From the NCBI GenBank assembly GCA_001466705.2, contig LATX02000189.1, positions 248,001 to 312,000 of the forward strand: 64,000 nt of DNA. Direction: 5' to 3'. Within the stretch, counting starts at the first letter, position 1, and every line of letters starts with the position of its first letter. The notes beneath the pieces are model-generated. The model was not told the origin of the DNA and ran no database searches. It saw only the letters and a program-made list of their open reading frames with translations. Positions 1 to 12,637 of the stretch are shown here, one piece after another. The position numbers were made by a program, and so were the translations under genes. This DNA is from Moniliophthora roreri (lineage: Eukaryota; Basidiomycota; Agaricomycetes; Agaricales; Marasmiaceae).

Positions 1-1396
1 TTCGTTTTAGACTTAAAAGCACTGGAATTGATTCTGTGACTCATGGACTGTCAGAAACCGGGAACACGTGAAAAAGTAATGGCAGGCTCTGGCTCTTTTC
101 CATCCTACAAGAGTTCGTGGATACTGATACGTGCGAGGAATGAGAGAGGAGCAGTGAGGTTGTCAATGATGGAGGAAGAGCAAAGAAATTTGTCCTCACT
201 TGGCAGAACTAATAGGCAGGGAAGTCGGCCGGAAATTCGTTCACTAATCTAGTAACCGGACAACCGCTATGTGACTGTCACTGCAGCGTCAAGTGACGTT
301 CAACGTGATCCTTGTTCATCTCTCGCCAGGGATGAATGTTCTCTTGTGATCTGTGCTGCTGTGCAGACTTTCCTTGCTTGAGGTAAATGCATCTTTGCAA
401 TACAGTATCCTTTTAAATAACTGACGTCAATCTGCTTTGCAATTCATCCAAACAGTGAATACTTCCAGCCATAGAGGTACATGGTATTCAAAAGAAAATA
501 GTGTCGTCACAGTCTGTGTCTGTACGATTACCCTCATGGAGATAAACTATATCAGTACTCCCAGAGTAGGAAACAGAGAATCAAATCGTTTCTGCGATGA
601 TTTGGACCAGTGCCAGCGGGTTTCAACACAGTAAGTGTACACTTCGAGCTCCCCACAGCTTCTCATGTATTGCTACTCCCAGTGATACTAAGCCAGCTTA
701 GGTCCCTCTCTGACCCTCGGCAATATTCCCTGTTTCAACCCATCCGCATTCATATCCTTCAAACATTTCCGTTCGCTGCTGCCTGCGAGAACCCATCGTA
801 GAGCTGAACGAAACCTCAAGGCCCTCTTGATCTGCTTTCGGGGCCATTCCGCGCTGCTGGATCAGGGAACCTTCAGCCCCCAGACGAAGGTCGCTGGTAG
901 TCGTTGAATTTTTCGCAACGATGGCAGAACCAGACCTGGCACTTGTGGCAGAGTCCCCGAATAGATAGCACTGGCTAATCCAGCGTCAAACCCCAAACGA
1001 CGGGCAGAATAGAGCACACCGGAGGTTCAGTTTGTGTGCCCCGGCTGGGGCTGCAGATAGGCGAACTCTGGCTGTCAGCGGTTTCTCCTCCTTCGCGATC
1101 TCTAAATTCCAGAATGGAACGCTATAACGCCCGAAAAATCTTCATCTCTTCATCTCCTGTTTCCTCGACCCTGTGTCACTGGAATCCAGTTATAACATAA
1201 TACTGTCCTTGTTGCAATCATTGAAGCCAATACTGTTAAACGTACAACGACACCGAGAACAACGTTTCATACTAGTCATGCTATACCACGCAGCTCCAAC
1301 ACCACGCCCTACTTTTTCGCCGACCAATAGCGAGCTGCAGTAGCTTCTGTACTACTGCCGCGTGCTACAGTGGACATAATGGCCTACTGCCTGAAT
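1..1396. other. No recognisable gene
   Basis: Only short open stretches are seen here and none resembles a known family. Base composition looks ordinary and CpG is present. The right part is the downstream flank of the minus-strand ferredoxin gene. I see no tRNA, repeat or transposon end. Confidence 0.4.
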
Positions 1397-1964
1397 CTAG
1401 TTCGTTGCCTTCTTGCGCAGTCCATACGCATTTGGGACGGTAATCATCAGCCCATCTACTGCCTTTGTCACTTGGACTTGACACCCAAGGCGCGATCTAC
1501 CAATACATTTAGTCGCCAAGAACGGGCACGGTACGACGTGGGCAACATACGTCTCCGTCAGACCGTGGGCCATATCCAGCATGTCATTCTCGTTGTCTTT
1601 CGCCGCCGGGAGTCTTGAATAATCCTCCGGCGATAGGATAACATGGCACGTAGAACAAGCGACTTGGCCTTCGCACGAACCTAGCAAGTTCGCCGTTCAA
1701 TCCTTGTGCATTGCGCGAAGCCAGTTACGGCCTACCTTCCAATTCGATGCCATGACGGTGCGCCAGATCGAGAATGTTATCTCCTTCGCAAGCATCTGCG
1801 CTCACCAGATGGTGTCCCAAATCATTGTAAAAGTTTGTCCTGATCCGGATCCTGCTACATCTAGATGTCAAGCAAGCCTCGCTCGAAGCAGAGAATACTT
1901 TACCTTGACATGGGGTCCATGTCTCTCCCAGGCTCGGTTGACGTTCTCCCTGTATTTTGGACAT
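1397..1964 (-). CDS. Adrenodoxin-type [2Fe-2S] ferredoxin (Yah1-like)
   Basis: The product is an adrenodoxin-family ferredoxin, an electron carrier that in fungi normally serves mitochondrial Fe-S cluster and heme A synthesis. Three exons can be read. The first carries the beta-hairpin and 'EGDNILDLAHRHGIELEG'; the second has 'SCEGQVACSTCHVIL', three cluster cysteines in C-x5-C-x2-C spacing; the third begins 'SRLGCQVQV' with the fourth cysteine and ends 'KKATN'. Introns lie near 1684-1737 and 1496-1550, both GT-AG. All four ligands are present, so the fold should be functional. The start at 1964 is uncertain: residues before the hairpin do not look like a clear mitochondrial presequence, and an upstream exon may exist. 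The C-terminus is shorter than and unlike usual Yah1 tails. It may be a second, diverged ferredoxin rather than the essential copy. Confidence 0.65.
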
Positions 1965-2846
1965 GCATACTGAGTAGCCGAGGACTGTCTAGCCTGAAGA
2001 ATCTGGAAGTGTGGCGGCGTGCAATGGGATGAATGCGGCTGAAGCAGATCATGGCAATTTTCGGGTTTTAGGGGGTATTCTTCCGTGGGATGAAGAATGG
2101 ATGAACAGATGGACGACTTTATACTCCGGCTTCAACGTGGCTCCCAGACTTCGTAGGAGACTCGGATATGAAGTATGTTCTGTTACCATGATGCACTATC
2201 GCGATTGATTATTTCATTTGGAACCCCCATTCAGACGCACGGATGACATGGACTTTTTGACATAGAATCTTTTGGATGGGACTTGTGCGAGCCTGAGTCT
2301 CTTTCGCTTGCGGTCACCACGGGTGAATTTAGTAAAGCGACAGTGTGGAAATCGCTTGGGATCAGTGATAGACCCCCTTTCACTTCGGGCCAGGATGGCG
2401 ATTGAAGAAGGAACGGCGAACATGTATAAGCGGCGCTAAAGTTGGTACTCCTAACTCGAGTAGTGTCTTGTTGACGAACTTCAGTCTTCAACAGAATATC
2501 GCGCCATCGTCGCTAGTGGCTCCCTGAAGCCGCATTTTATCCGCATTCCGGATGGTGAATGCTTGAACTTTCCAAAAGAAGTCGGCGGTGAACCGGTGAA
2601 TGGAGCGGCCGCGGATTTGGCCGCTTTATGTTCTGTTTGGCCTTTGGAGAATGTTAATCAACCTCAGCAAGTCTCACTAGTCGCACCCGCTACACTCATC
2701 CGAGTTGGTGTGCCAAGAGTACTAGTGGGCTCCATCATAAGATACATGTTACGGCCTTGGATATGCATGGTGCTCGCCACTTCAAAAGTTTCCATTGGCT
2801 TACATTGAATACTAGAGGAAATAGCTCCATTCGAAAGCCTTCATAA
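1965..2846. other. Intergenic region upstream of ferredoxin and MFS genes
   Basis: This divergent intergenic stretch lies between the minus-strand ferredoxin and the plus-strand transporter and should hold both promoters. Short open frames occur but none resembles a known family. A missing first exon of the ferredoxin could lie here. Confidence 0.35.
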
Positions 2847-4671
2847 ATGCAGTACGGCACAGTTTGCACTCCCACATTCTTCCCTGAACTCGCACCAAAA
2901 CTTACACCCATGCAAGATACCATTGAACTCAAAACTCACTGTGATTTTATCACATCCTCAAAACACGCTCCTGCTCTATCATCTACCGCAAACGCTTCGG
3001 GACCCAGTAGATCCGAAACGCCGACAAGGGATGATGTCTCTCGCGTCGAGCAGGCGCAATGTGATGAACATCTTCCCCCAGTCGACAGGGGCGTGAACGC
3101 CTGGTCTTTCTGCGCCGCTACCTTTGCGATTGAATTTCTCTTCTGGGGACCTCAGGTGAGTACTTTGTGATTCACCGAGGCGCAAGCCATAACCTCAACT
3201 GTCCTAGTCGTCGTTCGGCACTTTCCAGTCATACTACGAGTCCAATGCGCCTTTCAACCAGTCGTCTTCAACCGCTATAGCAACTATAGGGACCACAGGC
3301 TTGGCTTTAGAATATGGTGCTGGAATTCTCCTCATGGCACTCTTCCAGCGCCATCCCCAGCATCTCCGTGTTGTCATGTACTTCGGTCTTTTGCTTTGGC
3401 TTACTGGCACCTTCAGTGCCAGTTTTGCCTCCTCGGTAAAACTTCGACTATTTGTCTCCTCACCAGCCGATACTGACCCTTTTTTCTGATTCGAAGGTTT
3501 GGCAACTAATTATTTGTCAAGGAGTCATGCCCGGCCTGTCTGCTGCAATCATTTCGTTTCCAACTTACATATGGTGAGAGTCATTCGTGACTCATCCTCC
3601 GATTTTTCTCACCTCCGTGGTAGGGTGACACAATGGTTCGCGGAGAAACGTGGTCTGGCTTCGGGTTTGATCATTACTGGTGCATCCCTGGGCGGTGTTT
3701 GTCTCCCACTGACGTTGGACGCCTTGCTCCAGCGCTTGGGTTTTGCATGGACGATGCGTGTTTGGACATTATTCACCGCCGTTGTCGGCCTGGCGGCGTT
3801 GCACTTTGCCAGACCTCGCCTACCACCAGGAGCTATGACTCGAGGGGCTTACCCTGTTTTTAGCTTTCGAACCTTGTTCAGAGGGCGGTTCATCGCTGTG
3901 GCAAGTCAACTGACCTATCGCCTCTCGTTCCCTGACTTATCCTAATTTCCAGGCACTTGCATCCTTGTTGCAGGCCGCGGGATACTTTCCCGTTACCGTC
4001 TTTCTGCCTACCCAAGCATCTCAGCTTGGAATATCCAATCCCAATATCGGTACGTTCCTTTTTTTTTAAAAAAAAAAATCTAGGTACTTGGGCTCATCTT
4101 GGCTATGATGTAGTTTTATCCGTGCTAAACCTGGCCTCGATTCCAGGCCGTTTGGGCTTTGGGAAGCTCTCTGACATGTACGGTTCTGTAGCTCTCATGG
4201 CCATTTCATCCGCTGCTAGTGCCGTTCTCGCCTTCCTACTCTATGGCTTCGCAAATGGTCTCGCTATGCTATTAGCATTCTCTTTACTGTTTGGCGTAAT
4301 CGTAAGTTGTTCATCCACCTCAGTTTCTTCAAATGCGAGAAGATAACCACTTCCATGTTTAGGCTGGAGGCTATTCGTCTATGTGGGCTCAAGCTGCCAG
4401 AGATATGTCGTCCAAGGAACCCGAATACGTTCCTGTACTGTACTCAGCGCTTTTTGTTGCCCGGGGCATTGGATGCATCGTTGGCCCTATCATCGCGTCA
4501 GTATTGTATCATCCATCTGGGAGTACAAGGACCGGTCTCAATGGGAGCTCGTATGGCCTCTATGACTCTGGAGTATTAAGCATTTTCATTGGGTCATTGT
4601 TGGCTGTGAGTGCTATTGTGGGTCTTGCAGGCTTTGTGTCCAAACTCTCTGCGCGCCGGGGAAAAAATTAA
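2847..4671 (+). CDS. MFS transporter, monocarboxylate-transporter (SLC16/MCT)-like
   Basis: This is a fungal MCT-type major facilitator protein of the plasma or an internal membrane, whose substrate cannot be told. After a hydrophilic N-terminus of about 80 residues comes the family entry motif as 'PPVDRGVNAWSF', then 'SSFGTFQSYYESN' and a series of hydrophobic segments. Loop motifs include 'VTQWFAEKRGLASGL' (the usual W(F/Y)xxRRxxAxG) and 'IPGRLGFGKLSD' (conserved loop after TM8). About seven exons can be joined in frame: exon 1 ends at 3155, exon 2 is 3208-3435, and later introns lie near 3574-3624, 3902-3953, 4051-4084 and 4303-4362. The intron at 4051 is very short, about 35 bp, with a T-run/A-run. 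It ends with a short cytosolic tail rich in basic residues. No break was seen, so I read it as intact. Confidence 0.8.
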
Positions 4672-6284
4672 AAGAGACGGGTCTCGAATCGTACATATAT
4701 TCACCACCATCCAAAAAATTATTGTATATATAACCTTCATTTATTAGAGGTTCTAGATGCACGTTCAGATCCTGAGTGCGCTCCACAGACCGAGCATGTC
4801 TCTAAGTAGGTAGATTCCAGTGCGAGCCATGAAATCTTCTGGTGCTGCGAAGTTTTGAATAATCGGGTGGGGTAAGGGCCGTTCCGGCAGTGCCTGCTAC
4901 CTATAATATTGAGCCCCATTGATGTTATTTTCCAACCTCCAGCTTCCAGACATCCAAGATAAAGTGGGAGCAGGCAGCCTTTTCTCACTCTATTTTACAC
5001 CAAAGCCAATTTAATCTGCATTGCAAATCCCACCATTGGCACTTTTGCCAGGATCAAATTGGACAAGAATCTTTAGATCTCAGTAGTCAATCTGCGATTG
5101 CAATGCGAAATACATTTTCTCCCCAAGATAGCTTTTCGAGATAAATTTCTGGATCAACCTGAGATATGAAAACGGTCCAACCCAAGTTATTTTTTGCTAA
5201 TGATAACCTGTGGTGTACCCATCTTCACAAGTCCAGATCACCCAACATAAATTGTGTAAGAGTACTAGAGATGAGAGCTAGCAATGCGAAAGCAGTTGAC
5301 CAGGTGAGCAATGATCTTGCAATTATTGTTGGGATTTGCGACTCAGAGCATTACTCAGGGATTGGATGTGGAGCAACAGATGGAAGAGGGTATATTGTCT
5401 GCAGGAATGTGAATTTGGTCTTTGACACATTTGCTGGCTCCTGAATAAGGTATCTTCTTTGTCTCTTCCCTCGTCATCTCTGAACATCCTTTAAATTGTT
5501 GCTCAAACCCCATGCCCCCTGCACAAGTCCAGCTGTCACCTGGTCCAAGTCCATGCCTTTACTGATTCCTAGAGTCATCATGATGCTATCAGTTATGCAT
5601 GGCACCTATGTAACAAAATCTATTGAATTTTTGAGCCTCCCTCTCAGCAATATCAAAGGTTGACACCATGGATTTCTGCAAGCTATCTCAGGTTGAATTC
5701 ATGGACTGAGTGATGGTTAGCACATCTGGATTTTCACTTTAACTCAGGTTAGTCCTCTAGAATAAGTTGGAGGCACAATAACACAGTATTTCAGGTTACA
5801 TTGCTCAGGTTGAAAAATTTTGTTTTTTCAGAGAGAAAACTACTTATGCAATTGCAATGAAGCATTTGAAGGTGCTGTTGCACTTTCTAGTTAGATGGAG
5901 TATATGAATTTTTGAGCCTTGAAACAATGTGCTGTGTTGGACAAGATGTCTCATGGCACCCCTCATGTGTGTAGACTATGCTGCTTTCACTAATTCAGAA
6001 CATTTGCCTTGAACCATTCCAGACAAAATCAGCTGTTGATACAATACAGTAGGTGTTCAGCACCAACAAAGATGCTTCTGACAACAACTTTGTGGAATAT
6101 TCACAATGAACTATCTTTCAAGCTTAACTGCCAGCAATGTACCTGATGAATTCAGAAAGGCACAATGGATAGTCTTCCAATAACCCTGGCTCTGATTGGA
6201 CCTGAACCAAGTATGAACCTTATAACTGGATGGTGACATCAATTAGCTTTGCAGCAAGATGTAGAGCTCTTTATGAGTTATGAG

Positions 6285-6425
6285 TACCTGCAAGTACTTA
6301 CAAGTTTCTGATGACTTGTGACTTGCAATGACTTGCCACAAGTTATGCAAGTTACAGGTATATGATCTCAATTCTATGCAAGTTGCAAGTACTTGCCAGG
6401 TATACTTGCCAAATACTTGCTAACT
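6285..6425. repeat. Clustered ACTTGC / GCAAGT hexamers
   Basis: Within about 140 bp the hexamer ACTTGC or its complement GCAAGT occurs about nine times on mixed strands, with nearby variants such as ACTTGT and ACAAGT. The stretch is CpG-free and lies inside the repeat island. It looks like a subterminal repeat array or imperfect palindrome of a transposon, but no element ends were identified. Confidence 0.5.
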
Positions 6426-7899
6426 ACTGTTAGATAAATGTATGTGTATATTTTCTGCACTATCATTTGGAGATGAACAAGTTGAAAGTATGGTTATTCA
6501 ATTATCTGGTTATTGTAGAGCTTCTGCTGTGAACTTTTAATTTAAATGAGCTATTATNATAGTTGTGGCAGTATTGACTAACATTCTATTTTTCTAGAAG
6601 CTAGACCTTCTCCACAAGCTACTAGAACACTCAGGTGGCCTTAATTTTAAGGTTAATACATTTGCCAGATTGCCACAAGGTTAGATAGGCTGACATTCTG
6701 TTATAAGATGCATCTATTAGTCAATTATTATTATATTGGCTCAAAGGTGCTATTAATCCATTATCTAACTTTGAAAACTCACAGTAGCATCATTTGAATG
6801 ATTCTTAGAGCTTGCACAGAATAGGACTCTGAGGTGAACACATATTGACAACATAAAACATTTAAAACTATTTATATACAATTATCTTCATAATGATGGA
6901 CCTGAATGGCTCTAAAACTGTTTCAAATTGATTCCTTGGCCTGAGAAGCCCCTACCCACCAATTCTGATGCTCTCATGATGCTTTCATCATGTGGGACTC
7001 TGTAATAAAGATAAACTACTAAGTTGTACACACTGATATTCTAAACAACAATATTCAAAGGTGTGAACAAGTAGTCTCACAACTATAAAAGACCCTTAGA
7101 CTCTCTTACTGAGCCAAGCCACCTGAAGTCACCAGCTTCCAGATCTTAGTCTTCAACTTGAGAGGGAGCCAGTTAATGACCTTCATGATATTAGCACAAT
7201 ATAAGAAAGGCCACAAAAAACATATGGTGTCATCACCAACATGAACCATTAGGCAACTCACCAGAACTTGCTCAGCTCAATATATGTTGTGAAAAGGAGG
7301 ACAGATGGAGCTATAATGCAGCTTAGCAGTGTCTGATCATAAGTGGCTGTCTCAAACTCCATAATCCAATGTGAACTGATGAGATGAACATCACACTTCA
7401 AGCAATCAATAGGTCATGTATAACTGGGAAAGGTGTAGAGCAAGTGAGACTCCATTGCCACACAAGGAGGTGCTGCACAGAAGATGGCTGGAAAGGCATG
7501 AAACTGCATCAGGAACATGACTAGACACACAAGACCTCCAGTTATGTTATAGATGTGGGAATGAGTAATGTGTTTATTTCTTAGAAGCGATTATACAGGA
7601 TGCTATACAATGAAAGGCTCAGTGTCTATCTTGAAATGGAGTCCCTGCCTCATTTGTAAGAGGTTCCTCACCAAGATACCCTTTCTTGTCTACTTGTAGC
7701 AAGAAAACAGGTGCAGTTCTTCAAGTTGTAACCGGTAACTCCCATCCTCTTCTTTCAAAGGGTTGACCTGGAAATCAACCAGAGATACAAACAAAAAGGC
7801 AGATGTGATGCTGCATGGCCTCATTAGACATTGCACAAAATGTCAAGTGGATGTGACCTAGAGACAATGTCCAAGACTTGTGAACACCTCTATATATCT

Positions 7900-8180
7900 A
7901 CAGGTCTCCAGTTATGGGGGTTATGGCCAAGGTGGGGGAGTGGTTAGATCACCTGTGATTTGTTGTAACTTTCTGTCAACTCATTATGAAGTCTGTGATT
8001 TGACACAATGAGTAAGTGGGGTTCTTAGTGGGTTAGTGGGAAATCATAACTATTTATAGTAAGTTATGATGAGTAATGGTGGTTACATCAAGTTACAGAG
8101 GTAATAGCACATTACTGATGTTATAACTGATTATAGGTGTTATAACCCCCTATAACCACTCTTAACCAGTTTTGAGTGTT
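7900..8180. repeat. GTTAT(A/G)GGGGGTTAT inverted motif pair
   Basis: 'GTTATGGGGGTTATGG' near 7912 is matched in inverted orientation by 'GTTATAACCCCCTATAACC' near 8139. The roughly 230 bp between them is rich in 'GTTATAA/AGTTATGA' variants. This could be a small non-autonomous element with degenerate terminal inverted repeats, but target-site duplications were not found. Confidence 0.3.
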
Positions 8181-9747
8181 GTTCTGAGCAAGCTAAGGGT
8201 GTGCCTGTTCAATGATCCATATATCATCCCAAACAAAATTGAGTAGAAATAATTTCTAAAAACAGTTATATTCATATCTATCTACATACAACTGACACAG
8301 TACATAGTGTACTAATATAAGTATTCTGGCCTGAGAGCAACCCTGCAATAGCCCATTAATTGACTGAACTACAACAAGTACATAGAAAAACTTACCAGTG
8401 ATCATCAGAGTTACTAAGTTAACTGACATGCTAAAATCTGCTAGTAAGCAATAGATCTCACAAGGATTGAAAGCAATAAACCTTTTAAAGCCTTTGTTGT
8501 AGAGGTATTGGGAGTTGGAATCAGCATTTAGTCATATCTCCACCTTCTACCTGCCTCTAAGCATCTGAAAACCTGGAATTATGCAGTATGTCAATAGAGG
8601 CCTGCATTCCACCATTTGAGTGTGCATATACCTATGAAAACAGACTTGCTAAGGGATTGTGGGCACTGTAGATGAGCCTTGGTGCTTGATTGTGATGACA
8701 TGGTCAGTAAAAGCTAGTAGTAAGAGTAAGAATAGTGACATGCCTTGAACATGAATATAATTTACTATGATCAATCAACACAATAGTTCAGAGCATGTGA
8801 AGGGTCAGATAGGTCCTCACACTAGAGATATGTGTACTTTTTGAAAAGTACCCAATAGTTATCACTGCAACAATTTAATTGTTTTAGAATAACTTTTGAG
8901 CCTACTTTTCAAAATGTAGGTGACAATTTAGTACTTTCTAAAAGCTAAAGTAGAAAGCTTGATGCTTTTTAAAAACTTATAGTGCACTTTTTTGAAATGT
9001 ACAAGCAGCAAGGTAAGAGTTCATTCAAGTAGTAGTTTAAAATGTTAGGTAGAGGCTATATAGTATAGTTGTAAAAGTCTAAGAATGTGTGATTAAAAAA
9101 AAATAAAACTGAGTTGGTGGGTATAGTACTTGGGAGTGTGAGGATTGTGGAAAACATATGCTTATTTGTCCATATGTGCCTCTCTCTTCCTGAGCTCCTG
9201 CATTACCCAGCAGACATTATTCAACAGAGCTATGCATGCTGGGCTGAAATGGAGCCTCCCTTAGCTATAATCTACCACTGCAGACAAGCCATGACACTCA
9301 GCAGACCATTGACACCAGGGCATTGCAATGGTCTCTAGTTGCCTTCACCTCTTCTTGCCCAGACTCCATCTGCTTCTTTTGTTCACCACTCTGGCATCAG
9401 GTTATTCCACCACTTCTGCACAGAACTTTCAAAGGTTTCTGGGTATTGTATCAATGGGCTTGTTTGATCCAGTAGTGGACAGCATCAGGACAATTTGTAG
9501 CTGGGAGGTTGCTGTTCTTGACACCTTTTGAGTCATACAGTTGTTCTATTGATGCCTATGTATCAACTGCAATGCTCTATGGTTCACCTTCTACACTGGA
9601 CATGAGAAAGACCTTTATCTTCAATATCCAGTTGGGTAATTCAGCAGAGCACACTGATGAAGTTTTGCCAGGGGTAGTTGAGGTATGGGATGTGGGCTGA
9701 ACAGTGGAGGAATGGGAATGAGAAGGACATGCTTTGGAGGAAGATGG

Positions 9748-10430
9748 TTAATAAGATGCTGGTGTGGAATGTGGGGCCATGGCTAGCACTATGGTCTTAG
9801 CTGGACTAGAGGGAGCACTCTGAGTGTGGATATCAATTGTAGCAGAAGTGACATTGTCTGGCTGGTGGGCTGACCCATGTGCTCTAGCATGAACATCTGA
9901 AGTTGCACTATCAATGCTGTTTGCAGTCATGTATACATTTATATTTCCTGATACCTCAACTATAGCAGATCTGTAAGCTTTGGCATGCTCTAGCTCTGTC
10001 TCTGTAGCAGTCACATAAGCAGCAGCAGCAGCATCAGGAACTGAAACCAGAACTGGGAATGTTGGACTGGATGGAGTATGTGGAGGAGCATCAGATTTGG
10101 CCAACAGGATTGACAGAGGAAGATAGTGTGTGGATTTGTTTGGTGGCCCTTTATCATTCTGTGGTACTCTTTCCATTGTTTTCTGACTGCTCTGAAGTCT
10201 TCCCTTTTCCTTTCTTGTTTGTTGATAACTTCTCACCTGTGTTCTGGTCCCCCTTGAAGCCATCACTACTAGTGTCACCCATCCAATTATCTAACAACTA
10301 CTGCTTAGCCTGTGCATTCTCCTTGTCAAGTTCTTTTTGTGATAACTTCAAATACACCAGCATTTTCATTGTACAGTTGCCAGCACTCATCTTCTGGAGT
10401 TCAGCTGCCAAATATTCACCTAACTTCTAA
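9748..10430 (-). pseudogene. Decayed transposon-associated ORF
   Basis: On the minus strand a helix-rich coding-looking stretch ('AAELQKMSAGNCTMKML', 'SQKELDKENAQAKQ') is interrupted by TAG and continues as a low-complexity Ser/Pro/Thr/Ala-rich frame of 176 codons ending at 9748. It lies in the CpG-free island and has stop codons of the kind made by C-to-T change (CAG to TAG). I infer it is a remnant of a mobile-element ORF; no catalytic motif is visible, so the element type is unknown. Confidence 0.4.
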
Positions 10431-10439
10431 CTGGGCAGA

Positions 10440-11030
10440 AGTTTGATTCCATACACTACATACAAGGTGTTCTTTTAACATGGTTTTCTCATTGAGAAAA
10501 CACTTGATCTTCTTGCAAAGAGAATTTTTATAAAACCATATATAAATTCTAAATTTCAATTGTGTCCTCTTGATGAGAATATGCCTGGAGAATACTGAAT
10601 TTTCAGCAGCAAAAGATATGGAATTTTCAAATTCTGAAAATTAAAAGATAATACAATATATTAGAATAATTTCCATACTGAGAAAACATTAAATTTTCTC
10701 TAGTTGAAGATCCTCAGAAAATGCTGATAAGATAAGATAAAAATTCCACATTTTCTATTGTGGGAAAGTCAGAGAAAACACTAGGAAAACACTAGGAAAA
10801 TAGTAGGAAAATCATGTGAAAACACTATATTTTAAAGCAGTTCTTAGATAGTTTTCATTTAGTTTTCCTTTTGTATTTAACATGTTTCCTTTAATATAAA
10901 ATTCAAAATCTTATATTTGTTTTCTAAATGTTTTCTCACTATTTTATAAGGCAGAANTAGAAATAGACAGACATACTGTGATAAGACAGTTGGTGGTAAT
11001 TTGTCTAAGATAAGACTAGTGGAAAACTAC
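10440..11030. repeat. Low-complexity GAAAA-rich tract
   Basis: The sequence is very AT-rich with repeated 'GAAAAC' units, including 'ACTAGGAAAAC' repeated in tandem near 10780 and degenerate copies after it. No coding potential is seen. It is probably decayed repeat DNA. Confidence 0.4.
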
Positions 11031-12035
11031 TCAAAAGATAACCTCCAAAAGTCTAACTCAGTTTGTTGTGCAAGTGGATTGGCATGATCAGAGTTGCCAC
11101 ACTTAGAATGCCAACAAAACTCTTAGCTAAAGTAAATTCTCTCTTATTGAAGTGTTCTACTCCAAAGTGTTCACCTCCAAAGGGGTATAGATAGGTTTAA
11201 AATGGGTTTATTTCACAAACACACACAAAATACAAAGAACATGGTGCACCAAAGCACAAACACAAGAGCTACAGTCCTGTACAAAGACTTGGTGATATGC
11301 ATAACTTTTACCTTTTGTTTCACATGCAAATAGAGAATATTTTGCACTTTTTATGGTTGAAAATGAAATATATAAGGGAATTGAGGACTAGTGTGAGCCC
11401 TGAGCAGCTAGTCAAAGTGAGTAGTAGAAAAGGATACAAAATATTAGCAGAGTAATAGTTGACAGTAGGCCATACAAGGGTACCCAACCACTGCTAGTAT
11501 GAAAATAAACAGCAAATCTGAACACAGAGGAGCATTCTGAAACCTGTAGAGAACCACACCACATAATACTTCTCTATTGAAAGCATACCAAAGGGAATAT
11601 TTTCACTTTTAACAATATTTTCAATCCACACCTCTCTTAAAAGGAGAATAAAAGCCTTCAATGATACACAAACAAGAATATTATTGAGAAATGGATATGA
11701 AACAGAGGATGACAAATTATTGGCAAGGGATACTTGAGATACTGAATATTAAATTAGAGGAATGAAATAGATGATCAGCTACTGGAAGGGTGCCTGTATC
11801 ATGGAAAAATGGAAGACAAAGCTGTATGACAAGAAACCAGCATGGCTGAGATTAGGTGTACACTTGAAACATAGAGATAGAAGCATATTACATGTCCACA
11901 GAGCAGATGACAATAGACGGAGAAGGAAGGAACCATGCAGAGTGGTATGGAAGTATAATATTTTCAAACAGAGTTGGAAGGAGAGCCGTTTGATCAAGAA
12001 AATTGCAAACAGTTAGTGTCAGAAGACTGCACAAT

Positions 12036-12480
12036 TGTTATAGAAAAAGAATAAAAGAGTTTATGGCTATAAAAGCCTGACTACAATTGGACACTGTGAC
12101 ATAGAAATTACCAAACACAGCTCAGTTTATATAATATTTAGCACCCAACTGAGTTTTATTTGTATGTGTAACAGATATATTAGATTATTTATGTTGTAGA
12201 GTATATAAGGGGATGTGTTTTGTGTTCGGATCTCTTGGACCTTCAGACTATGTATGGACCTTTTTCAGACTCTTTTAGCTATCATGCCATTCTTTGCAAT
12301 CTCATGTGACCTCTGTACGGTGGGGAATTTGTAACTGCCTTCCTTTCTTCCTTTCCTCAGTTGTGTTATCACCCAACTGAGGTATGCTTCTATCTATTAT
12401 CATTCTCTTATGTTAATGCTTACTATTTACTGTATCTAGCTTGTATTGACTCTGTCTTACCTAAGTGCCTTTTCACTTCA
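12036..12480 (+). repeat. Probable 5' LTR of a copia element
   Basis: The 3' boundary is supported: the sequence ends 'CACTTCA' directly before a primer-binding site and the gag leader follows. A promoter-like 'GTATATAAGGGG' lies near 12200. The 5' end is a guess at a TG dinucleotide ('TGTTATAG') giving about 445 bp, a usual copia LTR length; no second LTR is in the window to align against. 'CACCCAACTGAG' occurs twice inside it, near 12143 and 12371. Confidence 0.45.
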
Positions 12481-12492
12481 GGTTATGGGCCC
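12481..12492 (+). other. Copia primer-binding site (half-tRNA iMet type)
   Basis: 'GGTTATGGGCCC' follows the LTR end immediately. It matches, with one mismatch, the complement of the anticodon arm of initiator tRNA-Met (expected 'GGTTATGAGCCC'). Copia-group elements are known to prime from a half tRNA cut in the anticodon arm rather than from the tRNA 3' end. The A-to-G change could be drift or a variant primer. Confidence 0.5.
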
Positions 12493-12637
12493 TGGCTCTG
12501 CCTGTTGATCTGGAAGACTTGTCTATTGCTCTATCTGGGTTCCCTATTGCCTCTGGAATCATCACACACTCTCTATTCCTTTCTCTCACACTCTCATTGT
12601 CTTTTGACAACATCCACATCATCCCACTACACCTTGC

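Noticed and set aside
4054..4085. Frame-breaking T-run/A-run in the transporter gene
   Set aside because: It is flanked by GT and AG and the frames on both sides join to the family sequence, so it is a very short intron rather than a mutation.
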